Notes: generated from the letters alone by a model not told the origin. DNA of 64,000 nucleotides from SIG78 sp036677805 (GCA_036677805.1 JAVBVS010000016.1:415914-479913); one strand, 5' to 3'. Numbered from the stretch's first letter, positions 43,204-52,695 are shown. Program-made: numbers and translations.

Positions 43204-45924
43204 ATGCGCTCCATCATGAACTGGCTGTTATTATTGTCCGCAGGCGGAATGCTCACCGCCGCGGAACTCCGGGAAGGGTTCGATACCGAAGCCGACGTGG
43301 CCCGGTGGCGTTACTGGAAGGCCGGAGAAACTTCAGCCCGGGTGGAATACGATGCCGCGACCGGCCATGCCAAGCCGGGAGCGGCCCGGTTCATCAACAA
43401 CACCCGTTCGGCACTTTCCTTTCCAATCCCGGCCGCCCCGATCGCCGGCGGATTATATCAATTTTCCTGCTGGATAAAAACCGATTCCCCGGGCACAGGA
43501 ACAGCCGCCCTGCGGGTGGCGCCGACGATCAGCTGGCCGGGGCGTAGCGAAACCGTAATGGCGCTCTCGGTGACCGGTGCGGTGGAGCCGATTGCTGCCG
43601 ACTGGCAATATCGGGAATATTTTTATCGCTTCCCGGCCACCGAAAATTACGCCGGCGGCCGTCTGACCGAAATCTTGCCGAACTGTATTCTCAACAATGT
43701 TTCCGGCAATGTCTGGCTCGACGATGTGCAGTTTGAAAAGGTCGAACCGCAGTGGGTCTGGAGCGAAGATTTTCTTCAACCCTCCAGCGCCGATGCCTGG
43801 ACCTGCTATGCCCCGGGCATGGTCGAAGGAGATGCCGCCATCGCTCACATACCGGTCGGATACGGCGACGCGGGCGCATTGAAAATCGTTTATGGCAAAG
43901 GCAAATCGGGGTACGGCGCCACGCTTAAGAAAGGCATTCCGGCGAAGACATTCCAAGACGGTCGCGCTCAGGTACTCGCCGCCATGGTCAAAGTCGGCAG
44001 GGGCGCCTCTGCAATGCTGGCCGTCGAACAGTTCGACGTCAACGGCAAACTGATTGACACCGCGATTGCCGAAACGCCGCTGGCGGCTGGCGGCGATTTC
44101 CGGCCGGCCGAATTGCCCTTTGCGCTTCACCCAGAGGCTGTGACCGTGCGGCCATGGATATTCAACGCGAAGGAAGGAGAAATTGTGATCGACAATCTTT
44201 ATTTCCGGCCGGCCAATGCCGGAGAAACACGAATGCTGGCGATGAAACAAAAAGCACCGCTGTGGGCGATTGTATTCCCGGCCGAACTCTTCGGTTATCT
44301 TGACAGCAAGGCGCCGGAAATCAAACTCGCCACAGGACGCGCGAACTACTTTTTCCTGATGCTGGCCGGAGATAAGAAACTGACGGGCGACACCGTGGTC
44401 GAATTCGAGCTTTCCTCGCATGTGGAACTTCTGACCGCGCAATATGGCACCTACGGCAAGGAACCGCTGGCGGTGGAAGAATTGAAAACGCAGACGCCGA
44501 ATGCCAGGCGCTACCGTATCATCAATCCCTACGACTGGCGCAGTGTCATGATGCAGGGACAGCCCAACTATTATACCGGCTTGCTGCTCGCGGTTCGGTC
44601 TGATGCCGTCCCGGGAACGCCGGGCGTATTCAAATTCGAACTGCAATCGGGGACCACCCGCGGCGAGACCCGAACTCTTCCGATCGCCATCCTGCCCGCC
44701 CCCGCACCGGCGCCGAAAATCGAAGGTTTTGAAATCGGATGCTTCGGATTGAACAACATTCAAGTGTGCGACGAAGCCGCGCGCCGGGAACTGCTGAAGA
44801 GTTACATGGATTCCGGCATTCGGGCCGGAACCCTGCATGAAAACCAGGGCTTTGCGGCCAAGCTGGCCGCCGCTGTGGACTTCAATGCGCAAATTCTGAT
44901 CCACGGTCCCGATTATCCGGGCGCCTATACCAGCAAAGTTCCGGGCATCACGCTGGCCGACGGACGCGAAGACCGCAGCCATGCGGCGCTGGGGTTGGTC
45001 CTGACCGATCCCCAACTGCGCGCGGAATATAAAAAATATCTGCACAACAAACTCAATCTGCTGCCGGCTGACCGTACTCCGGTCGCCCTGATCGACATCG
45101 AATTCTGGGGCAATGGCGCCAGTTCGCAATCCTGCTTCCATCCGGCAACCGTCGCGGAATTCCGCAAATTCGCACACATTCCGGAGAGCGAGCCGCTGGA
45201 TTCCCGAATGATCCTCTCCCGTTACCGCAAGCAATGGTCGGACTTTCGCAACGATCTGACCGTGCGGCTGCACCGGATGACCCGGGACCTGTTGCGTGAG
45301 ATCCGTCCCGATGCGGAGTTACGCGCTTATGATTATACGCTGGCGCTCGACGGCAAGGCTCAAAGTTTCGTCGACAACATCCCGACCGATACTCTGGCCT
45401 ACGACCGGGCCGACGGCGCCATCGATGCGCACCTCATCAGCTATTACAACTATGAGGGCACCGATTTCCTCGACCACATCGACGCGGATGCCCGGACATT
45501 GACCAAGCCGGTTTACGCCGTGCCCTACATCACCGAAGCATTGCCGGCAGTGCAGATGCCCTCGTGGAGCTACAAACATCCTTCCGCACCGGAAATCCGC
45601 ATGGAGATTCTGGGACTGGCGGCAAGCGGCGGCAAAGGATTCTGCTTCTTCACGGCCATCGCCTACGACGGCGAGCGGCTCAACGCGATCAATCAGGGCG
45701 TGAATGCCATAGCGAAATATGCCGACTTTTATCTCAAGGGCAAACGCATTGATGAGCAGATGAAGCTTACCGGCATGTCCCCTTCCATACGTTATCGGCT
45801 CCATGAATACAACGACAGGAAACTGCTGACCTTGTTCAATACCGGAAAATCCGCCCAGACCGTCAGCTATCCCGGAGGCAGTATTGAAGTCAAGCCGGAA
45901 GATTTTGTTCAAGTGGAACTTTAA
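43204..45924 (+). CDS. Large secreted glycosidase-like protein with CBM-type N-domains
   Basis: A 906-residue protein with signal peptide (MRSIMNWLLLLSAGGMLTAA). Residues about 20-180 and 180-340 read as two jelly-roll carbohydrate-binding-like domains, each ending in a W/I-DDVQFEKVE or VIDNLYFRPA type strand. A third beta domain covers about 355-500. Residues about 505-860 look like a TIM barrel: IEGFEIGCFGLNN, VALIDIEFWGNGASSQSCFH near residue 624 with a candidate acid, and HLISYYNYEGTDFLDH. A small beta domain ends the protein. I cannot assign a GH family. It lies under LacI-type control and is followed by a pseudopilin gene. Confidence 0.65.
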   Translation: MRSIMNWLLLLSAGGMLTAAELREGFDTEADVARWRYWKAGETSARVEYDAATGHAKPGAARFINNTRSALSFPIPAAPIAGGLYQFSCWIKTDSPGTGTAALRVAPTISWPGRSETVMALSVTGAVEPIAADWQYREYFYRFPATENYAGGRLTEILPNCILNNVSGNVWLDDVQFEKVEPQWVWSEDFLQPSSADAWTCYAPGMVEGDAAIAHIPVGYGDAGALKIVYGKGKSGYGATLKKGIPAKTFQDGRAQVLAAMVKVGRGASAMLAVEQFDVNGKLIDTAIAETPLAAGGDFRPAELPFALHPEAVTVRPWIFNAKEGEIVIDNLYFRPANAGETRMLAMKQKAPLWAIVFPAELFGYLDSKAPEIKLATGRANYFFLMLAGDKKLTGDTVVEFELSSHVELLTAQYGTYGKEPLAVEELKTQTPNARRYRIINPYDWRSVMMQGQPNYYTGLLLAVRSDAVPGTPGVFKFELQSGTTRGETRTLPIAILPAPAPAPKIEGFEIGCFGLNNIQVCDEAARRELLKSYMDSGIRAGTLHENQGFAAKLAAAVDFNAQILIHGPDYPGAYTSKVPGITLADGREDRSHAALGLVLTDPQLRAEYKKYLHNKLNLLPADRTPVALIDIEFWGNGASSQSCFHPATVAEFRKFAHIPESEPLDSRMILSRYRKQWSDFRNDLTVRLHRMTRDLLREIRPDAELRAYDYTLALDGKAQSFVDNIPTDTLAYDRADGAIDAHLISYYNYEGTDFLDHIDADARTLTKPVYAVPYITEALPAVQMPSWSYKHPSAPEIRMEILGLAASGGKGFCFFTAIAYDGERLNAINQGVNAIAKYADFYLKGKRIDEQMKLTGMSPSIRYRLHEYNDRKLLTLFNTGKSAQTVSYPGGSIEVKPEDFVQVEL

Positions 45925-45952
45925 ATAACCTTCAGACAAAAGGAATCGAATC

Positions 45953-46612
45953 ATGAAAAAAAGCCACACTTTCACCCTCATTGAACTCCTGGTCGTGATC
46001 GCCATCATCGCCATTCTGGCCGCCATGCTGCTGCCGGCTTTGTCGGCGGCGCGGGAACGCGCCCGCAGTGCCAATTGTCTGAATAAACTCAAACAGATGG
46101 GGACTGGAATTTTGATGTATGCCGGCAATAACAAAGATTACATCCCGGCGGGCAGCGCGCTCTACTCCATCGATGTCAAATACACCACTGACAGCACCGG
46201 TTCCTTTTGCCAGATCATGCTCGGCGGCTACTTCGGCGAAATTCCCGATGCGACGGGTTACTTCGATTTTTACGAACGCCACGGCAAATGCCCCAGCGAC
46301 ACCGTACAGTATCGAGATTACGGCACCGCCAACAAATACCTGTCATACGCCTATTTGCGCGGAATTGGACAAGCCTCCAACAAACTGCCGGCACGTCTGA
46401 TCGTCGGTCGTGACGATCCCGGAGTGGCTGTCGGCATGGATGTCGGTCCGATTCTGCATCCGACCTGGTTCCTCGCTTCCAATGCCCATGTCACGGCGGC
46501 CAACGCAATTTACCTGGGCGGTCATACCGGCACCAGAACCTTCAAACAAGGCGACAAGGCGGCCGACCTGGCCGGTGGAGCCAAATTTTTCGACGAATAT
46601 AAGATTGATTGA
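45953..46612 (+). CDS. Pseudopilin-like protein (type II/IV prepilin N-terminus)
   Basis: A 219-residue protein. MKKSHTFTLIELLVVIAIIA gives the type IV prepilin helix, with the essential Glu at position 5 after the cut site, but a Thr instead of the usual Gly before it. After the helix comes a soluble globular part of about 170 residues, with a C-terminal H-x9-GG (AHVTAANAIYLGGH) matching the H-x9-DG processing-associated domain except for the Asp. Such single pseudopilins are very numerous in Lentisphaerota and Planctomycetes; their role is not established. AGGAATC precedes the ATG. It follows the glycosidase-like gene by 28 bases and is followed by a long palindrome. Confidence 0.85.
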   Translation: MKKSHTFTLIELLVVIAIIAILAAMLLPALSAARERARSANCLNKLKQMGTGILMYAGNNKDYIPAGSALYSIDVKYTTDSTGSFCQIMLGGYFGEIPDATGYFDFYERHGKCPSDTVQYRDYGTANKYLSYAYLRGIGQASNKLPARLIVGRDDPGVAVGMDVGPILHPTWFLASNAHVTAANAIYLGGHTGTRTFKQGDKAADLAGGAKFFDEYKID

Positions 46613-46688
46613 TTGTTGAATGCTGCGCCGCTCCCGGGAGCGATGAAATACCCGCAATCGGGACGGTTCCCTCCAGTGTCAAATAACC

Positions 46689-46721
46689 CGCGGCGGACAT
46701 TCTGTCAGAATGTCCGCCGCG
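46689..46721. repeat. Perfect 33-base palindrome, copy 1 of a shared element
   Basis: Arms CGCGGCGGACATTCTG and CAGAATGTCCGCCGCG surround a single T. The core of this element (GCGGCGGACATTCTG-N-complement) is repeated exactly at 51834-51872. Both copies follow a pseudopilin gene, so it probably ends transcription or protects the 3' end of the message. Confidence 0.85.
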
Positions 46722-46931
46722 AAAATTCATCTGCTTTCCTTAAGAAGCCGCGGAAATGCCGCTGATTGGTCCGATACACGCAATACCGGAAAATCCATAG
46801 CCATAAAAAATTGATAACGTCTTTCCCCAGTTTCACTTCCGCCTCAATTTCCCGGAAAATATTACCGTTGCCATGGCTTCTCCATGGTCTAGGTGCGGCC
46901 ATCCAAACCGGCAAGTTCGCCAGGATGGATT

Positions 46932-46960
46932 CTTGACAAATCGGTCCTTGTTTAGTATAA
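46932..46960 (+). promoter_or_regulatory. Consensus sigma-70 promoter of a GntR-type regulator
   Basis: TTGACA (46932-46937) and TATAAT (46955-46960), spacer 17 bases. The regulator starts at 46992 after GAGGAG (46975-46980). Confidence 0.9.
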
Positions 46961-46991
46961 TTATTAAGCAAACCCGAGGAGTGTTTTTGCC

Positions 46992-48053
46992 ATGAGCGCC
47001 GCCAAATTCGCCGCCATCACCACCGCCATCGCCGACCGCATTCACGCCGGACTCTATGTCGACACACTGCCGTCGACACGCGCCCTGGCGGCAGAATTCG
47101 GCGTGGCCCGTCAAACCATGCTCAATGCGCTGCGGCCGCTGGCGACGCAGAAACTGATCGTCATGCGCCGGGGCAATGCCGGCATCGGGATCACCCCGTC
47201 GGCTCACCATGGCGGCGGCCTGATCGGTCTGGTGTCCGGCCACAAACTGGAAGAGTTGATTCGCTTCGGGACCTTCCGACAGTTAAGCGAACTGCTGGAA
47301 ATCGACGGCTATTCGCCGCTGGTGCTGGGACTGCCGAAAATCCGAATGCCGTTTCTGGCGGAACGGTTGTTCAAAGCGGATTTCGCCGGAGTCATTTTTA
47401 CCAACAGCTCGCTGACTCTGGACATGGCGGTCTTTCTGGAAAGCCACGGCATTCCATTCGTCTCGGCCAACCGTCTTCCCAATTACCCCAAACTGAGCTT
47501 CGTTGAAAACGCCGCCTTCGATGCCATTCTGGAAATCGCATCCAGACTGCAATGCCGCGGATTCCGGCACATTGCGCTGTGTTTCACCTCGGTGCTGGAG
47601 GGCTATGCCAATCTCATTCGGGCGGAATGGAAAAAAATCAAGCTGAAGCTCGGGTTGCCATACCATGATTATGATGATTTTCTGCCGGACGCCCATCGTT
47701 CCACAGACGAACAGACCCAGCAAATTCTGGCCCATTTGATTCATGCGCACCCCGTCGAAGCCGTCATCAACTGGAGTCATCTGGACAGTTGCAGCATCCG
47801 ATTGCTGGAGCAGTCTCCATTGCACCACATTACGGTTGTTACCGCCCGGCCGCCGGAAGCCGAAACTTCGTGCCGTCTGGTTCGGCTCAAGGAGTTTGAT
47901 TATAATGAGTTGACCCGGCCGCTCTGGCAGGCGCTGCGCGAGCTTCTCCTGGCGCGTCCGGAAAAACCGATTCACCGTTTCATCAAACACGATATCGAGT
48001 TTCTCGATCCGTTGCCATCACCGTTTACCGCAGAAAGGACTGTCCGTTCATGA
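46992..48053 (+). CDS. GntR-family regulator with LacI-like sensor domain
   Basis: A 353-residue protein. Winged helix-turn-helix at residues about 5-65 (LPSTRALAAEFGVARQTMLN), then a periplasmic-binding-protein-like domain from about residue 75 (GGLIGLVSGHKLEELIRFG, FAGVIFTNSSLTLDM, GFRHIALCFTSVLEG). This is the AraR-like arrangement, in which a sugar releases the repressor. Its stop overlaps the next ATG by four bases, so it is expressed together with the glycosidase-like gene that it probably controls. Confidence 0.88.
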   Translation: MSAAKFAAITTAIADRIHAGLYVDTLPSTRALAAEFGVARQTMLNALRPLATQKLIVMRRGNAGIGITPSAHHGGGLIGLVSGHKLEELIRFGTFRQLSELLEIDGYSPLVLGLPKIRMPFLAERLFKADFAGVIFTNSSLTLDMAVFLESHGIPFVSANRLPNYPKLSFVENAAFDAILEIASRLQCRGFRHIALCFTSVLEGYANLIRAEWKKIKLKLGLPYHDYDDFLPDAHRSTDEQTQQILAHLIHAHPVEAVINWSHLDSCSIRLLEQSPLHHITVVTARPPEAETSCRLVRLKEFDYNELTRPLWQALRELLLARPEKPIHRFIKHDIEFLDPLPSPFTAERTVRS

Positions 48054-51000
48054 ACGTATTGCATTGCTCCGTTTCACTTTTGCTGCTGGCGGCTTTGACA
48101 CTGCGCGGCGCCGAGCCACCGCCGCGTTATTCGGAAAAACACTCTTTCGATGAAAAAGTCACCATGTCCGTCTGGCCCCAGGAGAAGCAGCAATGCCTTG
48201 TCCGGGAAACAACCGATATCGTTTCGGGAACCGGCGCGCTCAAAGTCGTCAAACCCGCCGGAAGCCTGATTTTTTATTCCGGAATGGCGCTCCAGCAGCC
48301 GGGACCGGGAACTTTCAAGCTGAGTTTCATGTACAAATTTCTGAAGCCGGCCGGCAAATTCTCCGGTTTGCTCAACTTCAATCTGCCGGGCCAGGGCAAC
48401 GGGTCCGCCGGCAATGCGCATTTTGACGTGCCGGAAGCGACGGACTGGAAAAAATTCGAACAGGTATTCACCGTGCCCGCGGCCACGGTCGGAGTTCAAT
48501 ATGTGTTGACGCTGGAAGGCTCGGAAACAGAACTGCTGCTGGATGATATCGAAGTCTCTTTCATGCCGGATGAGGTCACCGTACCAGTCAAGGCCGGAAT
48601 GCTGAATGCCGCCCTGAGCGATCCGGTCTGGAATCCCGGGTTGGTGAGCTACGGATTCTACACGCGCGGCAAACCGGGACTGGAGACCACGGCCATCCAG
48701 TTCGCCGCCGATCAGCAGGGACTTTACGTCGCCTTCCGCAATCTGGCGTCCGATGGCGTCAAGGCGACCGTGAAGGAACCGGACGGAGCACTCTGGCGCG
48801 ACGACTGCAATACCGTCTTTCTCTTCGACCGCAAACGTCAGCAGGGCTGGCAGTTCGCGGTCAATGCGATCAATACGCGATATGATGCCGCACTCAAACA
48901 GCGCGTCCCCGGAGACCCTTGGCACAGTGATAAAAACTGGTCCGGTGCATGGCAAAGCCGGGCCGAGCGCACTCCGGACGGGTACATCACCTGTTTTCTC
49001 ATCCCATGGGCCACTCTCGGGCTTGACGCGTCGGAAGAGTTTGACGTCGCAGTCAACTTTACCCGGGAAAGCAAATCAAGTGATGAAAATACCGCCTGGA
49101 ACGATTATAGCGGCACTTTTTTCGATGTCGGCAAATACGGCATATTGCAGTATGACGGAAAAAACCTGACCGTCCGCCGCAATCGCAACAACGAAACATT
49201 GAATTTTACGATAGCCCGGCCCACGCCACAATTCGCTGCGCTGACGGAGCGGGGCGTTCCCGGCGGCTATCAGGTCGACCTCTGGTCTCAGGGTATCAAC
49301 CGTTCCGATTTTCCCAAAACGATGATGGCGCACATCTCCGACGCCGAATTCTCCGCCTGGCAGGATGAACTGCTGCGCGCCTGGGGAGAAGCCGGCATCG
49401 GCGGCCCGCCATGGCCATGGACATTTGAACTCGGACGGGGCCGCGTGGCGACGCTGTATGAAAAATACCACATGCTCTTTCCCTTCGCCATTGACAACAG
49501 CGATCTCGGACGCGCCGCCCGGCGAAACGGCGCAAAATACTTCGATCCCGGCAACGATTTCCTTTGCGACCCGATTGACCCGGCCTATGCCGAAACCGTC
49601 GACAATTTCATCCGCAGCCGGGCCCAGAGCCCCGATTATGAATGGATGCAAAAGACCTTGAAGTTCGCCATGGGCATCGATGAACCGACCAATGCCATCG
49701 GCAATTCCTTCGATCCCCGGATCAACCGGGAACATGCCGCCGATCTGGCGGAACTCTCCCGGAAAATCCGGCAGGAATACGGCTTCGGCCGGTTTGGTTC
49801 GCCATTCGATCCGGAATGCGCCGCCGCCGATCTGCCCCTGGCTCGGATTGCGTTTTACCGCTGGTGGAATGCAGAGCTCAAAAAAACCTTCGCCCGGCAT
49901 CAGGCGAGCTTCAAAGCCGTCTTCCCCGGCAAGCCGTTTCATTTGACCACTGACAACAACGTGTCGGGGCAGTCCAACCTTGACGCCGCCAATCTGAACG
50001 ATATTGCGGAACTGATTGCCTGCGACCCCTACCCCACCAGCGCCAACGCCAGTTACGGCATGGCCCGCGCGATCTATCATACCGGCTTTTCAACCCGGGT
50101 ATTGCACGATCTGGTCCCGAACGCCCAAGTCATGACCATGCCGCAATGCTTCATCTACCATGGCGCGCACGGCGACCTCGCAGCCATGCGTGAATGGGCC
50201 AGTCAGGCCTTGAAGAATGGCGCGGGACGGCTGATGTGGTATTGTGAAAGCGCACCGTGGGAAATCTTCGATGACTACGCCGCGATGCTGGAACTGTCCA
50301 AAGAGATTGCAACCATGGACAAACTCCCATTGCCGACCGAAACCCGGACATTGATCTGGTATTCCAATTTCGATAAATGGGCCAAACAGGACTTTGCCCA
50401 GCACGCGCTTTACAGCATTTATGCGATTCTCGGCGAGGGACTGAAGAGCAATTTCCGGATCGTCTCCGATACCGCGCTGACGGCCGGAACGGTGAAACTT
50501 GCCGACTACAAACTGCTTTATGTTCCGGCCATGACTTATACCACGCCGGAAATCGCGCAAGCCATCGCCGACTGGGTCAAAGCAGGAGGAACTCTCGTGG
50601 TCTTCGATCCTCTGTTCATGAGCCGGAATATCGACGGTTCCGCCGAGCCGGCGAGGCGGGAATTGACCGGCGCCGCCGATCTTGCGGTCAAAACCTCCGC
50701 CAACGGCAGTTTGGGCTGGAATGGCAAAACGCTCCATCTGGCCGCGGTCGAACACGTTCCGGCGCCGACGGGATCGCGGTTTGCCAGCTACGTCTTGACT
50801 CCGGCTGCCGGCGATCGGGTGCTCATGACCTACCCCGACGGCACGGCGGCTGCGATCGAGCGTCGTGTCGGCCAGGGCAAGGTTGTTTTTTTCGCGGCTC
50901 AGCCCTTCGGCAATTCGGAATTGGCTGTCCGCCCGGACGCATGGCTTGACTTCTTCGCCATGCAAGCCCGGACGGTCGGCGAACCTGTCGGCTTGCCGAT

Positions 51001-51061
51001 CTGGGATTTCCTCCTGCCTGATCCCCCCAAAGTCATTCAACTGAAACAAATGATCCGTTAA
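48050..51061 (+). CDS. Large secreted glycosidase-like protein: CBM, CBM9-like, barrel, GATase-like domain
   Basis: A 1003-residue protein with signal peptide (MNVLHCSVSLLLLAALTLRG). Residues about 25-180 are a jelly-roll carbohydrate-binding-like domain. Residues about 185-370 match the CBM9-like fold (GLYVAFRNLASDGV, DDCNTVFLFDRKRQQGWQFA, AERTPDGYITCFLIPWATLG). Residues about 400-750 read as a GH42-like TIM barrel with GIDEPTNAIG near residue 543 as a possible acid site. Residues about 780-960 look like the beta-galactosidase trimerisation/GATase-like domain (YKLLYVPAMTYTTPEIAQAI, GGTLVVFDPLFMS). Activity is probably on a galactoside or similar, but the GH family is not certain. A pseudopilin gene follows after 23 bases. 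Confidence 0.7.
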   Translation: MNVLHCSVSLLLLAALTLRGAEPPPRYSEKHSFDEKVTMSVWPQEKQQCLVRETTDIVSGTGALKVVKPAGSLIFYSGMALQQPGPGTFKLSFMYKFLKPAGKFSGLLNFNLPGQGNGSAGNAHFDVPEATDWKKFEQVFTVPAATVGVQYVLTLEGSETELLLDDIEVSFMPDEVTVPVKAGMLNAALSDPVWNPGLVSYGFYTRGKPGLETTAIQFAADQQGLYVAFRNLASDGVKATVKEPDGALWRDDCNTVFLFDRKRQQGWQFAVNAINTRYDAALKQRVPGDPWHSDKNWSGAWQSRAERTPDGYITCFLIPWATLGLDASEEFDVAVNFTRESKSSDENTAWNDYSGTFFDVGKYGILQYDGKNLTVRRNRNNETLNFTIARPTPQFAALTERGVPGGYQVDLWSQGINRSDFPKTMMAHISDAEFSAWQDELLRAWGEAGIGGPPWPWTFELGRGRVATLYEKYHMLFPFAIDNSDLGRAARRNGAKYFDPGNDFLCDPIDPAYAETVDNFIRSRAQSPDYEWMQKTLKFAMGIDEPTNAIGNSFDPRINREHAADLAELSRKIRQEYGFGRFGSPFDPECAAADLPLARIAFYRWWNAELKKTFARHQASFKAVFPGKPFHLTTDNNVSGQSNLDAANLNDIAELIACDPYPTSANASYGMARAIYHTGFSTRVLHDLVPNAQVMTMPQCFIYHGAHGDLAAMREWASQALKNGAGRLMWYCESAPWEIFDDYAAMLELSKEIATMDKLPLPTETRTLIWYSNFDKWAKQDFAQHALYSIYAILGEGLKSNFRIVSDTALTAGTVKLADYKLLYVPAMTYTTPEIAQAIADWVKAGGTLVVFDPLFMSRNIDGSAEPARRELTGAADLAVKTSANGSLGWNGKTLHLAAVEHVPAPTGSRFASYVLTPAAGDRVLMTYPDGTAAAIERRVGQGKVVFFAAQPFGNSELAVRPDAWLDFFAMQARTVGEPVGLPIWDFLLPDPPKVIQLKQMIR

Positions 51062-51084
51062 CCATCATCAAGGAGACCCTCATC

Positions 51085-51804
51085 ATGCGCCCACGCTTCA
51101 CCCTCATTGAACTCCTCGTCGTGATCGCCATCATCGCCATTCTGGCGGCCATGCTGCTGCCGGCCCTGTCGGCGGCGCGGGAGCGCGCCCGTGCCACGGC
51201 CTGCGTCAACAACCTCAAACAGATGGGGTTGACCGCCACCATGTACCGCGATGACAATCGCGAGTACATTATCCCGGTCACCAATGTCGATTCGGCTCCC
51301 GGCGGCGGTAAAACGATCTGGCCGAACCTGCTGGCAATTTATTACACCGAAGTCAAATCGTCCGGCGCGCTGCCCTATTATCATGACGACCTGACCTGGA
51401 TTCTGGCCAACAAATTCAAATTCTATGTCTGTCCTTCCGGGGAATCCGAAAACGGCGACCTGAGCAAGAGCTGCAACTACGTGCTCAGCGCGGTGTACAC
51501 AATCCGGGCCGATATCAAAACTTATCCCGGCGCGGAAAAATATCTCGCCAGTCACGACAGCGCAACCTTCGCCCAGAGCCCGGAAGATGCGTGGCTTTTC
51601 GCCGATGCCGACAGCACCCAGACCAACTCTTACTACGGCTCCGGCTCGGCCAAGAAAGTTTCCGGAACCCGGCACAACGCCAATGCCAATTTCGTGAGCC
51701 TGGCCGGCAATGTCGCCGCCGCCAAGCCCATTGCCAACTACGGCAATTCCGCGAGTTACGGTTGGGCTCTGCCGCAGAAAAACTGGCTGCCCTACGATAA
51801 TTGA
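51085..51804 (+). CDS. Pseudopilin-like protein
   Basis: A 239-residue protein. MRPRFTLIELLVVIAIIAIL has the prepilin helix with Glu 5, but an Arg at the -1 position. The C-terminal GTRHNANANFVSLAGN is an H-x9-AG version of the H-x9-DG motif. The first 100 bases are nearly identical to those of the two other pseudopilin genes in the window, while the rest differs. AAGGAG precedes the ATG. It is the last gene of the GntR-glycosidase unit and is followed by a 39-base palindrome. Confidence 0.87.
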   Translation: MRPRFTLIELLVVIAIIAILAAMLLPALSAARERARATACVNNLKQMGLTATMYRDDNREYIIPVTNVDSAPGGGKTIWPNLLAIYYTEVKSSGALPYYHDDLTWILANKFKFYVCPSGESENGDLSKSCNYVLSAVYTIRADIKTYPGAEKYLASHDSATFAQSPEDAWLFADADSTQTNSYYGSGSAKKVSGTRHNANANFVSLAGNVAAAKPIANYGNSASYGWALPQKNWLPYDN

Positions 51805-51833
51805 TGAATTGAGCGAAACATCCCGATCCAGCA

Positions 51834-51872
51834 ATTTGCGGCGGACATTCTGACAGAATGTCCGCCGCAAAT
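51834..51872. repeat. Perfect 39-base palindrome, copy 2 of the shared element
   Basis: Arms of 19 bases, ATTTGCGGCGGACATTCTG and its complement, around a single A. The core is identical to the element at 46689-46721. It lies between two convergent pseudopilin genes and could act as a bidirectional terminator. Confidence 0.85.
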
Positions 51873-51881
51873 ATTCAGTCA

Positions 51882-51923
51882 CGCCGCCGGAACCGTCGGA
51901 TTGCTCGGCGCAATCCGGCGGCG
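51882..51923. terminator. Second GC-rich hairpin between convergent genes
   Basis: CGCCGCCGGA (51882-51891) pairs with TCCGGCGGCG (51914-51923), loop 22 bases. Its outer edge lies 21 bases past the stop of the minus-strand pseudopilin gene. No T-tract is seen. Confidence 0.5.
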
Positions 51924-51944
51924 GTCGCTATCAAGTCCGACCGA

Positions 51945-52667
51945 TCACAGGTCTTCGGCCACTACATAAGTACCCATCGGCATGCATTTGCGGGAAGGAT
52001 CGACTTTGACCGACTGGGCGTTGCCGGCCAGGGCGACATAGTTCACATAGCCGTTATGCCGGGTGCCGTCGGTAACACCGGTATAGCTGCCGTACCAGCG
52101 GTTGCCGGTCGGATTGAAATTGCCGTCGGCAAAGAGCCATGCAGCATCCAGTGTTCCGGCATAGGTGGTAAATACTCCACTTTTTTCCGCCATGTAAGCG
52201 TCAATTCCGCCCAGCGTCCGCAGCCGAACGGATTTCGCCGCGTCCTGGGTATAGATTGCAGCCAGAGTGTAATTCAAGCCGAAACTTTTAGCATTGGTTT
52301 CGCTCTCGCCGGAGGGACAGTTGAACACGCCGGGATGATTTTCCTGAAACCAGGTGAAATCGCCTGCATAATATTTACCCTGATCGCCTTCCTTGAGTTC
52401 AGTTGCAATGTAAGGCAAAAGCAGGCACGGCCCCTTGCTTGCCGCCGCGGCTGTTTTCCCGTCATCGTTGGCAATCGGCAGTACGCAATCCTTGTTGTCG
52501 CCGGCATACATGGTGGCGCCCAATCCCAGTTGCTTGAGGTTGGAGATGCAACGGGCGCTGCGGGCGCGCTCCCGCGCCGCCGACAGAGCCGGCAGCAGCA
52601 TGGCGGCCAGAATGGCGATGATGGCAATTACGACGAGGAGTTCAATGAGGGTGAATTTTCTGCGCAT
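51945..52667 (-). CDS. Pseudopilin-like protein
   Basis: A 240-residue protein. MRRKFTLIELLVVIAIIAIL has the prepilin helix with Glu 5, but a Lys at the -1 position. The C-terminal GTRHNGYVNYVALAGN is again H-x9-AG. Its globular part is similar in layout to the protein at 51085 (both have a CPSGESE-type stretch and a DAAWLFADG or DAWLFADA strand), so they are paralogues. AGGAGAACC precedes the ATG on the minus strand. It is downstream of the DUF4838 gene, with 28 bases between. Confidence 0.87.
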   Translation of the reverse strand: MRRKFTLIELLVVIAIIAILAAMLLPALSAARERARSARCISNLKQLGLGATMYAGDNKDCVLPIANDDGKTAAAASKGPCLLLPYIATELKEGDQGKYYAGDFTWFQENHPGVFNCPSGESETNAKSFGLNYTLAAIYTQDAAKSVRLRTLGGIDAYMAEKSGVFTTYAGTLDAAWLFADGNFNPTGNRWYGSYTGVTDGTRHNGYVNYVALAGNAQSVKVDPSRKCMPMGTYVVAEDL

Positions 52668-52695
52668 GACAGGTTCTCCTTTTTTCAGAATCGAC

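Larger units (their letters stand above)
46613..46991. other. Intergenic with palindrome and promoter
   Basis: 379 bases without a gene. It holds the palindrome at 46689-46721 and a consensus promoter at 46932-46960 for the GntR-type regulator. The minus-strand 88-codon frame here has no start site and is rejected. Confidence 0.6.

Noticed and set aside
43453..45273. A 606-codon minus-strand open frame
   Set aside because: Antisense of the 906-residue glycosidase-like gene.
46705..46971. An 88-codon minus-strand frame over the promoter of the GntR regulator
   Set aside because: It runs through the palindrome and the promoter and lacks a start site.
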